DNA of 64,000 nucleotides from Cunninghamia lanceolata (taxonomy: Eukaryota; Streptophyta; Pinopsida; Cupressales; Cupressaceae). Each line of letters begins with the position of its first letter. Within the stretch, counting starts at the first letter, position 1. The notes beneath the pieces are model-generated. The model saw only the letters and a program-made list of their open reading frames with translations. It was not told the origin of the DNA and made no database searches. This document shows positions 23,705 through 34,935 of this stretch, piece by piece. The DNA lies in NCBI GenBank assembly GCA_027924645.1, contig BSBN01001198.1:682001-746000 (forward strand), written 5' to 3'. A program made the position numbers and the translations under genes.

Positions 23705-26700
23705 AGCCCTCATAAGTAGTTGCTTGTTAGGAACTACATTTTTGATAACAAAGTTGATATCCTTCTTTTATAGGAAATTAAAATGATGGAGGAGAATTTC
23801 AAGATTGCTCTTAAAAACTTTTGGCCCAATGCGAAGTATGCTATTAGTGAGGCCACTAGGGCTTTAGGAGGCATTGCTACTCTTTGGAAGCAAGATTTTA
23901 TTGGTAACTTTATCTCCTACTCTAAGCATCACGTTGAAGTTTCATTTCATTGTCTTCTTGAATGGTGGACTCTAATCAATGTTTATGCCCCCAATACTCG
24001 AAGTAGCCGAAAGGAAGTCTGGTAGAGTTTGGTGGATAAAATCAAGAAAGATAGAAGCAATAACGGGATGGTGGCGGGGGATATTAACTCCCCCCTATAT
24101 CCTTCATAGAAAATGGGGGGTTTAATGGACTATTCTGACAGTATGTCTGATCTTTCTGATTTCCTTGGGAATGCTAGCCTCATGGATGTGGATCTGTCAG
24201 GCCGGGCCTTCACCTGGTCCAATAGGAGACATGGGAGTAATCTGATACAGGTAAAGCTTGACAGATTCTTAATTTCTTCTTACTAGGCTATAATGAATGG
24301 GTTGTATCTATCAACTCTCCCTAGACTCAGCTCAGACCATAGCCCTCTTTTGCTTAACTGGATTGGGAAGGGTTGTAAAGGTCCTTTTTCGTCAGATTTA
24401 AAATGATGTGGGCCCTGCACCCGAATTTCAGAGATTGCCTGTCAAACTAGTGGAAGACCCTGGTTCAAGGGCTGACGATGTTCAGGCTGGCTAAGAAATT
24501 AGCCAATGTGAGAAACAAGGTGAAAGGCTAGAATAAGTTTACTTTTGGAAATATTTTGAGTAGGAAGAAAAGCATTATGGAAAAACTAAAAGAAGTTCAA
24601 AGCAAAATTGAACAGGGAGACATATCGGAGGATCAACAATCTCTGGAGAAGAATCTGTCTAAGGAATGGACCCAGACTATTAAGGAAGAGAAGGTTTACT
24701 AGAAGCAGAAGTCCAGAGTTCAATGTCTTAGGGAGGGGGATAGGAATACCTCCTTTTTCCATCAATCAAATCTAAGACATAAGAAGAGAAACACCATCAG
24801 ATCACTTAGGGATGACCAAGGGAGACTGATTGAGGCAGAAGAAGAGATGGGAGACCTGGCAACTAAGTTCTTTGAAACCTTGTTGATGCGACAACAGTCA
24901 AATGTTCTTGAGGTAGACATGAACTCTCTCTTGGAGGTGATTCCTACCATTCTCTTTGAGGATGATAACTACTTAATGACCAAATCTATTACCCTAGAGG
25001 AGGTTAGAGTTGTTGTTTTCTCCATGGGTTCTTTCAAAGCCCCAGGCCCAGATGGGTTTCCCCCAGCTTTCTTTTAGACTTTCTGGGAGATTGTTGGTAA
25101 TAATGTCTTTCTAGCAGCAGAAGATTTCTTTAGGACAGGGAGACTCCTACGACAACTGAAGAACACCTTTATTGCCCTAATTCTGAAGAAGACCGAGGCC
25201 AAGACTATGATAGACTTTAGAACCATCAGTCTTTGCAACATGATTTACAAAGTCTTCACAAAAAATTTGGTCCTCAGGTTACATCCCCTGCTAGATAAAC
25301 TCATTGCCCCTAATCAGAAGGGTTTTGTCCCAGGCAGGCAGATTCTAGACACGGCAATCACCACTCACAAAATTATCCATTCCATTCATAAGAGTAACAC
25401 CCCAGGTATGATATTCAAATTAGATATTTCTAAAGCTTATGATAGGGTCAACTAGGACTTTCTATTAAGAGTTCTTAGAAAATTTGGATTCAATGAAAGA
25501 ATTATTAACATTATCAAAGAATGCATATCTATGGCTAGATTCTCAGTTTTGGTAAATGGATCCCCCAGAGGTTTTTTTCCTTCTGGAAGAGGCATTAGAC
25601 AAGGTGACCCTTTGTCACCTTACCTATTCATTATGATTGCTGAGGTTTTGGGGAGAAATGCTTGTAATTTGTTAATGTAGGGGACTCTCTGCGGGATCAA
25701 ACTTGCTTCAACAACCTAGAATTTGGTCATTCAACAATTTGTGGATGACACTATTCTGTTCAGGTTGGTCTCAGTGGTGGAAGCTAGAAGGTGGAAGGAA
25801 CTTCTAAAGAGCTATGAGAGAGTTTTATTTTAGATCATCAACTTTGAGAAAAGCCATATCTATTTCCTGAACACTCAAGAAGATGTTCAGCAGAAAATTA
25901 CCAAAGTCTTGGGCTATTCAAGTGAAAGGCTTCCAGCCACTTATTTGGGCCTTCCCCTCACCACTACCAAAGTTTCTATGGAATTATGGAAGGGGTTGGT
26001 GGAAAGAATTCAGAGAAAATTGGCTGGGTGGAAGGGTGCCCTTCTAAGTCAAGCTAGGAAGTTTCAGCTTCTCAAAGCCTCTCTATAGGGGATGCCCAAT
26101 TATGCCTTAAGTCTCTTTAAAATCCCTAAGAATGTGGTTGATAAGATTGAATAGATTCAAAAAAGGTTTCTTTAGACTGGGGTGGAAGAGAAAAAATAAT
26201 GGCTCTTGTGGGTTGGGAGAAAGTTTGTACCCCCAAAGGACAAGGAGGACTGGGCCTTAGAAGAATCCATTTGATGAACAGGGCGCTTCTAGCTAATATT
26301 CGGTGGAACCTTGTCCAAGGTAGTACTGATTGGGGGGGAATCATGAGGTCCAAATATCTTAATGGAGATCAAGGCAGAAGATTCCTGTCAGAGGTGAGTC
26401 TTCCCAAAGGCTTGGTTCTATGGAATGGGACTATCAAAATTAGGGGCCTTATTCGACAAGGTTTAAGATGGAGGATTGGTGATGGTAATGAGGTTGATTT
26501 TTGGAAGGATCGGTGGCTGAAGGATAAACCTCTGATCGAATTAGAATATGGCAGGATAGCAGATAGGCTTATTGAGGCTCTTGGCTTCAAAGTTGCTGAC
26601 TACATAAGGACATGTGGAGATCTTCGAAGCTAGAAGGAGGTTTCAGTCTATGCTCATGATGGTAGCGAGGGGATGAAGGTGGCTCACCAACTCCAAAAAG

Positions 26701-27888
26701 ATCTTGAAGGTTACAGACTCTCACTTTTTTCCATGAGAGATAAGATGGTTTGGGATAAAGATAAAAAGGGATTGTTTACTGTCAAAAGTGCTTATAATCT
26801 GCTGTTAGACCCTAGGGGGCTGGAATGTGGAGAAAAATTTGGATTCCTAAACTTCTTCCCAAGGTCAACTTCTTTTGGTGGACCCTAATGCATAATAAAG
26901 TCTGGAATCTGGATAATCTAAAAAAAAGAGGATTTCAAATGCCAACCAGATGCATCCTTTGTGGATCAGAGGAGTCGTCAGCTCATCTCTTTCTACACTA
27001 TAGTTTTGCCTAGGAGGTTTGGGGGTTAACCCTCCAAAAGTTGAATTTAAACTGGTCTTTGAATGCTAGTCTTGAAATGGTGGTTTGGGAATGGAAGCCC
27101 CCTGTAGCCTTGTGCTATCGATCTCGAAAGAACTTTGGAATTAAATTCTCCCCCATTTAGTCTAGAGCATGTGCAAAGAACGTAATAATAGAATCTTTAG
27201 GGAGAAGAGTATAACTCCTTTGGAAGTTTTTCAATGTTTTTTCAAACTGCTGATTGAGAACATTAACTCTTGCAAGTTTAAAGCTGTGGATAGCCCCTCG
27301 GGAAGAGAAGAGAAAAGTCTGATAAAGAATTGGAATATTGATTCCTACCAGGTGGACACTACCAGAAAGTTAGCCCGAGCAAAGACCAAATGGACTCCAC
27401 CACAGCAAGGGTGGTTTAAGCTTAACTTTGATGGCACGGCCAAAGGAAACCTGGGTGCTGCTAGTGGTGGAGACATTATAAGAAAAGATAATAGGGTGTG
27501 TGTCGCTACTTACTCAAGAGGGATTTGTATTAAGAGCAATAATGAAGCAGAAGCCATGGCTATGCTCTGGGGAATCAAGCTTGCTAACTCCATGAATATA
27601 AAAAGACTGCATATTGAAGGAGACTCTCAGCTTGTTGTCAATGCTGCCCTAGGTCTATCTCAAATCGGGTAGAATCTGGAGGACATCATGGGAGATATCA
27701 AGATCCTCCTTAATGGGCTGGAGGAGTATAGGATTACCCATACATACAGAGAAGGAAATGATGTGGCCGATGCCCTGGATAATGTGGGTAGCGGCAAGAA
27801 TGGGTGGCGGTGTTGGAGGATGTAATTCCCCACCAAGGAACCCAGAGGATAATACAACTAAACTTACAAAAAAGACAATTTTTTTTTT
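23669..27888 (+). pseudogene. LINE ORF2 relic: endonuclease, RT, RNase H
   Basis: ORF2 starts MRIISWNVRGLNS at 23669. Endonuclease landmarks follow: INVYAPN, AGDINSPL and SSDHSPLLL. RT landmarks are GSFKAPGPDGFPPAFF (25020-25075), [49 protein letters not shown] and the active-site FVDDTILF (~25740). A zf-RVT-like part follows (KVNFFWWTLMHNKVW and RCILCGSEESSAHLF, ~26850-26990). RNase H is seen at 27420-27800 with LNFDGTAKGN, NNEAEAMAML, EGDSQLVV and GNDVADAL, so all four acidic positions remain. Frame changes fall near 24390, 26190, 26830, 27165 and 27805. The enzyme would nick DNA and copy element RNA; this copy cannot. Confidence 0.85.
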
Positions 27889-27889
27889 A

Positions 27890-30170
27890 GTGAAAGAAAT
27901 AACAATAATCATATATTTATTCATAACATTTAAATTAAACTTTATCCTCTAGGGTTCCATGGCTACATTACTAACGAACTAAAACAAGATCTAACCAACA
28001 TTATGAATTAACTAACAACCATGGTTCATTCTATATCTAATTGCATCATATGAATAAATACATACAATTCCATATTATATTATCAGATAAATAAGCATCA
28101 AGATCCTGCACATAGGATCACAAAAAACATAAACAAGTTCCTTTACAAGAGAGTAAAACATTACATTGTTTACAATATCGCTATCTAGATTACATTGGAG
28201 TACATACATCAAGATAACAGTACATGATTCAACTGATATACAAGACTGGAACATGATCATAAGTATCTATCTTCTCAAGCTAGAGCAAGATCTAAAATCT
28301 GCCATACAAGGTACATCCTTCTCGCACATGATCAATAACAAGGAAAACCAATGGAGAGAAAAGCACAACCACCTGACCATGTGGAACCCTGAGGTCCACC
28401 CCCCATGCTAGGAGATAACAATAAGGTCCCACAAAATGAATAGTCAGGAAGACAATAACTATGGTGAACAAGAACTACACATGACCACAACAACACAGGG
28501 CAATACACAAACATCACTTCCAGAGGCAACCACACAACAAATTGGAAGAGTACAACTAGGGAATGCTAGACTACAATAGGGAGAAGTGTCATCACATAGC
28601 TTGTCATGGGTTGTCCTGGTAGGCCTTCCTAGGCCCTGACCCCCATCTTGGGTTGTCTTGGTAGCATCTCCCGACTCTTGGCCCCCATACAAACTCATGC
28701 AGAATCAACATACCTTTCATGAGGACAAGGTAGTTGATCTTGCCATTCCAGTCCTTCTCATCTCATCTCAAGCCTAAATGAGCACTTGAGCCATGAGTGA
28801 GGCATCCACTTATCTTGTTTAGTGTGATTGACTACCCAACCCCTTAATCCATTAATTAGGTTATCACTAAGTTAAGAAACTCCCACATGGGTTGTCTTGG
28901 ACGCCACTTTGGGCTCCGGCTCCCATTGAGAGCCACTCCCCTACCTGCATCTAGAAGACCCTACTCATCAAGCATAACAATTACCATCACAATGACAAGT
29001 AACATATATAATGCAAGGCATTTACCTTCTTGCATACAAATCATAATCACAGGGACCAATTCTTGTCCCAAAACATAAACCAAGCATGAACTACCACATT
29101 CTCATCATGTTGCATTTACAACACATAATACACATCATTTCACATCACACAGAGCAAGGCATTATCCATCTTGCATAGTCATCATAACCAAATGAATAGG
29201 TACACTGAGCAAGGTCTTATCCATCTTGCATAGTCATCATAACCACATGAATAGGTACATTGAGCAAGGTATTTACCTTCTTGCATACCAACTTAATCAC
29301 AAGGACAATTTTCACAAAACATTGCCCATAGCTTCCATGTGAAGCAAACCATAACCAACATATTTCTTTTACGTTATCCAACATCTCCCCATTGACAAAA
29401 TTTGACACACTACTAATGCATAATCAACACCATAATGAACCATATCATCCTTGCAAGACTTTATTCCACATCATGACACTTTTACAATCATAGCATATAC
29501 ATGAAAACAAAACATTAAAACCTATGCCTCTAGAAACAACTTCCCCTAATGACACAACACTTGACACCATTAAAAACACAATAGTTTCACATCACATTCA
29601 CTCTCAAAGCACATCATAAACTAATACCCTTCAACAATATTTTAAGGAATGTAACATTAATCCAAGCATGATCAATCATCTAACAATTATAAAGTGAATC
29701 TATCTCAATAATACAGAACTATAACTTTCTAATCACTAGTAGCAGTTATAATATGATCATAAGATATAAGTATCCACGAGTATCAATATTTTAACTAATA
29801 ATTCTCAAGACTTATTTTTAATTTCATTTAATTAAAGTGATTGCGAACAACATGCAAATAACCCTAAGGCATACAAATTAAACACAATAGTTGTTTACAC
29901 TATTTACACTAATGTAGATTTCATTAATAAATGGGACAATTTTGTAAATACTATTAAATATAATTGTATAAGCAAGACTAAAAACCTATAATATTAGAAT
30001 GATATAAATATCTTACACTAGTTATAATCACAAGATACAAAACCTGAAGCTACAATGAAAGAACCTTGTTCTAAGGTTAGCTTGAGAGGAAAAGAATACA
30101 GAACAACAAAACATTCCTATAGATTTAACATCTTCATCAAATCTACCACACTTTTAACCACATGCATATA
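27890..30170. other. No gene; repetitive non-coding DNA
   Basis: No frame has coding character. A GGGTTGTCYTGG word recurs at 28607, 28651 and 28888; on the minus strand it gives a short repeat of the type GGQ...TTQD. A 55-bp unit starting GAGCAAGG lies at 29152, 29207 and 29262. CTTGCATA words are common throughout. It is plausibly part of an LTR element inserted behind the LINE. Confidence 0.4.
29152..29300. repeat. 55-bp tandem repeat, 2.5 copies
   Basis: GAGCAAGG starts units at 29152, 29207 and 29262. The first two units share CTTGCATAGTCATCATAACC and ATGAATAGGTACA. A related single unit lies about 250 bp upstream (near 29010). Confidence 0.75.
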
Positions 30171-30184
30171 ATAGGATCAACACA

Positions 30185-30360
30185 AAATAAATTTGTTGAG
30201 AAGGCTTTAGAAGCTATGAACAATGCAAAATGTGAAAGCATAGACAGGGCACACAGACTGATTAGTAGAATGCCTCAAAGAGAGTCATATGATGGAAAGC
30301 AATGATCATAGGATATACACAAAACAAATTTGTTGAAAAAAAATCTCAGAGAAACGCAGT
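30185..30360 (+). pseudogene. PPR repeat fragment
   Basis: The frame reads NKFVEKALEAM, then NAKCESIDRAHRLISRMPQR, and again QNKFVEK after a stop. These are recognisable remains of a PPR unit (compare the NGFVEEAL / YAKCGSIDKAHELFDRMPQR type). The fragment is short, has no flanking exons and ends where a tandem repeat begins. Confidence 0.6.
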
Positions 30361-30765
30361 TCGAAAATATAGAGTTATTGGTGACGCAACTATCTGTTTT
30401 AACAGAGACGAAACGGGTGAGAGGTAGATAGTCACAAAATATTCATATCTCAAAAATGACAAACTGGGTATGGCTGATTTCCGGATATGATTTAGATATC
30501 TAGGATGTACACCATATATAAACAAAATTAGAGAAACCCATTTTGTAAAATTAAAGTTATGGCTAATGCAACAGACTCCTAAAATAGAGATGAAATGGGT
30601 TAGAGGTAGACAGTCAAAACAATATTCATATCTAAAAAATGACAAACTGGGTATGGCTGATTTCTGGATATGATTTAGATATCCAAGACGTTCACCATTA
30701 TAGAACAATTAGAGAAACCCAATTCGTAAAAATAAAGTTACGGCTAACGTAATAGACTAGGTTTA
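30350..30765. repeat. Tandem repeat, about 180 bp, 2.3 copies
   Basis: Units begin GAGAAACSCA at about 30350, 30533 and 30711. Units 1 and 2 share AATGACAAACTGGGTATGGC and ATATGATTTAGATATC. The third copy is cut after about 55 bp. Confidence 0.8.
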
Positions 30766-30769
30766 GAAA

Positions 30770-31790
30770 ATGTAGAAGAGAATTCATAGAATATTTAACT
30801 AAATCTAATGCAACAATAAATCAGAATCATATGTCAGTCCATACCTGGAATATTACTTCTATCACATCTTCACAAAATTCCTAGCTTGCATCCATTTTCC
30901 CCCAAGTATTTTCTTTTGGAAACTATGGTTTATGGTGCCAAAAGAAAAAATGAAAACCTCCTGAGAGAGAGAGATCCCAAAACATAAAACACATTCTCTA
31001 TTTGAAATGCACGCTCTTCCCCCAAATTATGTCTTGAGATTTCAAAATAAAGTTGAGCATGCATAACCACCCCCATAATTTCTTCCAGAAGACTCTCCTT
31101 TATTACTTTCTTACAATTTGCTATTTTTAACCAAACAATAATTTCTCTATGATTCTATTTTTAGCCAAACCATACTTGACTAATATGTAAGATCGGAAAG
31201 ACCACCACAACAATGACTGACTATCATGACCAAACTGACAACACTGACAGGGTGCACAACCGGATACTTATCCTCTTCAAGGATGATGGCTAAGCTAGGG
31301 GACCATATGTTATCTCCATTCAATAGTTCCATTAGTTGAGGCACACTTAGACCTGTTAATTCAGGTGGAGTTGATGCCTGGTACCTGCAGCCTACAACAA
31401 ACAACACAGTCGAACATGTATATATATGCAATCATGTAGTCATACACATAATGAAAGGAAGTCGCAGTGTAGCAGGGTTCTCATGCATGAGTAATGTGAC
31501 ACTGTTCCTTTCACGCACACATCAAAAATGTAATCACAACACACATAGCAATCAGTTACTGAACGACTAAGTAAGAACCATCATCAGATAGTCACACAAT
31601 ACTCATAATACGATTGATCCACACAAAACATCATAACCTCCTATGATACATAATCAGTCACATAAAACTTAATTCTAACATATGACAATCATAGTAAGAT
31701 CAACATCATAATTACCTGAATGTAAACAATGTTAGAGCATATGAGTTGTCAGTGTCGCAATAAGGATTATCAATAAAACATACTAATTTC
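30770..31790. other. No gene seen
   Basis: AT-rich sequence without a supported frame. A minus-strand frame (31431-31180; LTGLSVPQLMELLNGDNIWS) has some protein-like composition, but I recognise nothing and see no neighbouring exon. Confidence 0.3.
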
Positions 31791-31796
31791 ATCTTC

Positions 31797-34289
31797 ATGC
31801 TCCTTAGTCTGACCACTTGCACAATCAAGGTGAGAGTGGAGGGGCACTATAGAGGAACACTTCCAATTTGTCTTAAGAGATCCACAACCTTATTGTGCAA
31901 GATGGAAGAGGCCATGAAGCATAAGTGGTTAGTGATGATGGTTGCCCTCTAGTGTTACCAGGGTGATGGAGGGGCCATAGTTTTCTTCTCCAACTGGTCG
32001 AATAGTAGCGATAACCTCAGAGGAGGTAGGACCAACATTTCAAATTTTCAAATTGTTCTTGGCGGGATTGTTAAGGTCATATTTGAAGGTGAGGTGGCTA
32101 GGTCGTAGCCTAGCCAATGGTGTCTTATCAGTAAGAGCTAGAAGAGAGGGGTCCATGCGGATATAGGGAATGACATTACCAATCGTACTAAGTGGAGAGT
32201 GATGGGAAAGCTTGGTTGGCATGCTAAAAGGTGCAAGGACATTGGTATTGGTGGAGATCTGGGTATTGGATCCTATAGCTTAATAAGGATGATGCGTGGA
32301 TATGTGGAAGGGATATAGAGGACGGATGTGATAGCTATCTTCATGGTTAATTATGGTTGGGTTAAGCCTGTAGCTGGCGTCACCTATCTTCACATGAGGT
32401 GGTGGCTAAATACTCCCCCCGATGAGATGTATCTAGGTGGCAAACTTGAGGCATATCATAACAATAATTATGCTGCCATCATTACCCTTACATAACAAAA
32501 TTACCATTTTAATGGTCTTCTTGCTAATTCGAAGACTACCGCTTGCAAACATTACCATTTTGAACGGTTCCAACTCATTTGCTTCTGCTATTCACAGACT
32601 GGTGAGATGGGAGGGGACATTGTAAAATTTGAACCCAACTCAGTGGAGGAATTCAAACAAGACCCTCTCGTTTGGCATATAGTTCAGGAAGGAGAGGTGG
32701 TGCCCTTTCTCATAGGAATGGCGGGTCATGATGAAAACCTGTCATGATAGTTCACAGAAACTTGGGATGAGGAAACTAGAGAGATAAGAATTGGGAAAAT
32801 AGGCTTCCAAGTTTCAGAAGAGGTTATTGGGCAAGTCACGGGGTTACCTACGAAAGGTAAAAAGCACTCGAGGAGAAGCAAAGTCCCTGACCCCGAGCAC
32901 ATGAATCTTGTCTTCTGTGAAGGCGAGGTGCCTGTGAAACTTCATGGAGGGTTTGAGAGGGAGAAGCTGCCGGAGCCATGGGGTCAAATTTGCTTAATGA
33001 TAATGAAATTTTTCACGTTGGAGGGAAGATTTTAGGTATACTATCACTACCACTTTGCTCTTCTAAATCATTTCAGGAATAAGGTTGAGATTAGCTTTCC
33101 TTTCTTTTTGCTCTCTTCGTTGGACAATTCTATTAAGTCTGTTAGGGAGCTCAGGGCTAAGAATGCCAACCACCTTCTTATTCCTATTCACTAAGGTTTT
33201 ATTTTGAGGATGTATCACTTCCACCTTGCTTTGTGTCCACCTAAGCAAATCCAAGTTAAGATCCTTGAGGACCCACAACCAAGCACATCCCATGGGGGTA
33301 AAGGTAAAGTGAAGATTTGCATAGGGACCCCCAAGATTAAAGGTGGCTCCTGTACATTGGAAGGGAACCCTGTTGAAACCCCTGTTACTGTTAAAAATAA
33401 GAAGCAGAAGCACACCACCCCGGTGTTAGAAAGGAAGAATACCAAAAGGGATAGGGTGGAGGTTGAGGAAATAGAGGCTACCCTGAAGAAAAAACATAAG
33501 GAAGGTAAGGGTGTTACTACTGTGGGTGCTCTTGTAAAGATTGTGGAATTGGATATTGGGATGGAACCGAAGGATAGCAATGAAGGCAGAGAGACTGCTC
33601 TTCTGAGCATTCGTCGGTCCAAACAGATTGCTAGGAAACCACTGGTGAACTCTCCGGGTGTGGATCTTTCTGATGACTCTGAGTTTGTGGAAGAGACAGA
33701 GGAGGAAGGCGGGGATGAAAGCCCCACAGAGTTTGTGCATGAAGTTAAGGGCACCAGTCACTTTGCCTCGATGAATGAAACTAGCTCAGAGGGCCAGGAG
33801 GATACTGCGAGGGCTACTGTTGGTAAAGACACTGTGAAGGATGCTGTGGATCAAGTCAATAAGGGGAGCTATGATTTGTGTGACAAGAATACAGAGGATA
33901 TTCAGAGCCTCCAGAAGAGAATGGATACTATGCAGAAAAAGTGGAAGGTTATGGCTGAATTTACGGCCAAAGCACTGCATCGGGCTGCTTCCATCTTCAC
34001 CGTGGTCAAATACATGGATGATAAGGTCAAACAAGTGGGAATCAACAGCTTGGGTGACTATAAGGAGATGGTGGACTTCCTTGCTAAGTTTGGGGCGACT
34101 GACAACCCATAATTCCTTGTTTCTGCTATTTTTTGATGTTGTCGTTGTTTCGGTGGTTTTTGGTTAGTTGTTTTTTGGTCTGCTGTTACTGTGCTGTTTA
34201 TCTGCTGTTTCTGGCTTGTTAATGGCCTGATGCCTTGGGGGCTATTTTGTTAAAGGGATTTGGACCCTCTTTTACAACTAAACTATTCA
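31797..34289 (+). pseudogene. Dispersed family B, copy 1 (longest)
   Basis: One frame can be followed from 31797 to a TAA at 34110-34112, about 770 codons. The part from 32202 on is well supported by copy 2; the first 400 nt are less certain. Blocks are MVNYGWVKPVAGV with MRWWLNTPPDEM (~32350-32420), EEFKQDPLVWHIVQEGE (~32650), IGFQVSEEVIGQVTGLPTKG (~32790-32860), PWGQICLMIMKFFTLEGRF (~32980), then a clean 302-codon stretch (33204-34112). That stretch has basic (KNKKQKH, RRSKQIARK) and acidic (EETEEEGGDE) segments and a C-terminal coiled-coil-like helix (LQKRMDTMQKKWKVMAEF). Nine in-frame stops precede it: six TAG, one TGA and two TAA. The GFxVSEExI...GLP pattern recalls plant mobile-domain proteins, only as a hint. 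The 3' end (GGACCCTCTTTTACAAC... then CAAAAAC) is shared with copy 2. Confidence 0.7.
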
Positions 34290-34331
34290 AAAACATAATC
34301 ACTATACATAGAGATTTTAGAGAAATTAATT

Positions 34332-34629
34332 TGTGTTTATAATATTTCTTGAGAATAAAGGTAAAAATAATAAAATATTAGATCAATATGAGAGGGTGCC
34401 TCAAAAAATTAGTATATAATAAGTTGAATTCATTTGTACAACTTATGATGGTTTGGGAAAGAGTGTCTCTTACTTATAGACATAATTAGGCAGGGACACA
34501 CTCGTTCATCCTAATTAGGTAAACCTATTTAGGAAATAACTAGAACTAATAAACATAACTATTAAGGTTAAGCATGCCACAAGTGTTTAACCTTATTACA
34601 CTTAAGATATAATATTAGGGACATAACAT
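34332..34629 (-). mobile_element. Probable 3' LTR of the minus-strand gypsy element
   Basis: On the minus strand the pol frame ends near 34640, a purine-rich AAAAGGGATGG follows, and a sequence starting TGTTATGTCCC begins at 34629. The inner end is placed at about 34332 only because TG occurs there on the plus strand. The matching 5' LTR beyond 45.5 kb was not identified. Confidence 0.4.
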
Positions 34630-34935
34630 GGCCATCCCTTTTAGAAAAGTGTTTCTCTCAACACTTGTAACTCTAGATTCTTCTTCCCATGTTGCATCTT
34701 CAATTGGCATATTCTTCCACTTGATTACAAATTCAAAAATGGCTTGATCTTGTAACTGCTTCACTTGTTTCTTGATGACTGCCTCAAGTTCCAAAACAAG
34801 CTTTCCTTCTTCATTTGACAGGCAATTTTGACTGGATTGGAAGCTTTCTACCTATTACTTTCTTCAAGCAAGAGACATGAAATATAGGATGACTTTTGGA
34901 AGATGGTGGAAGTTCCAACTTTAGTGATTTTTCTA
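34630..34935 (-). pseudogene. Gypsy pol C-terminus with chromodomain-like part
   Basis: The minus frame reads KLELPP, then FHVSCLKKVIGRKLP, then FEFVIKWKNMPIEDATWEEE, near its end KGMAML. This matches the end of Ty3/gypsy integrase and the (V/L)KWxxxP...ATWE core of a chromodomain, which targets such elements to chromatin. It is separated from the rest of the integrase by an insertion at about 34936-36590. Confidence 0.75.

Larger units (their letters stand above)
22090..27889 (+). mobile_element. Near-complete plant L1-type LINE
   Basis: The order is 5' leader, ORF1 (DUF4283 protein), a short ORF overlap, then ORF2 with endonuclease, reverse transcriptase, zinc-finger and RNase H regions. 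The A-rich 3' end is near 27876, followed by a T10 run. The reading is broken by at least five frameshifts and about twenty stops, nearly all TAG. No convincing TSD pair immediately flanks it. A 21-bp match to 34290-34310 lies just before its start (22069-22089). Confidence 0.85.

Noticed and set aside
23669..27888. TAG as a reassigned sense codon
   Set aside because: TAG enrichment in the LINE might suggest recoding, but frameshifts, TGA and TAA stops and the CHG context fit ordinary transposon decay in a plant nucleus.
29152..29300. CRISPR-like spaced repeats
   Set aside because: Repeats are 55 bp head-to-tail without unique spacers, and the genome is eukaryotic.
33215..33754. 179-codon minus frame
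   Set aside because: Antisense shadow of the clean 302-codon part of family B copy 1.
27830..34289. LINE and family B as one single element because both 3' ends contain ACAACTAAACT
   Set aside because: In the LINE this string lies at the end of ORF2 coding sequence, and family B copy 2 stands alone without a LINE. The shared string is too short to decide.
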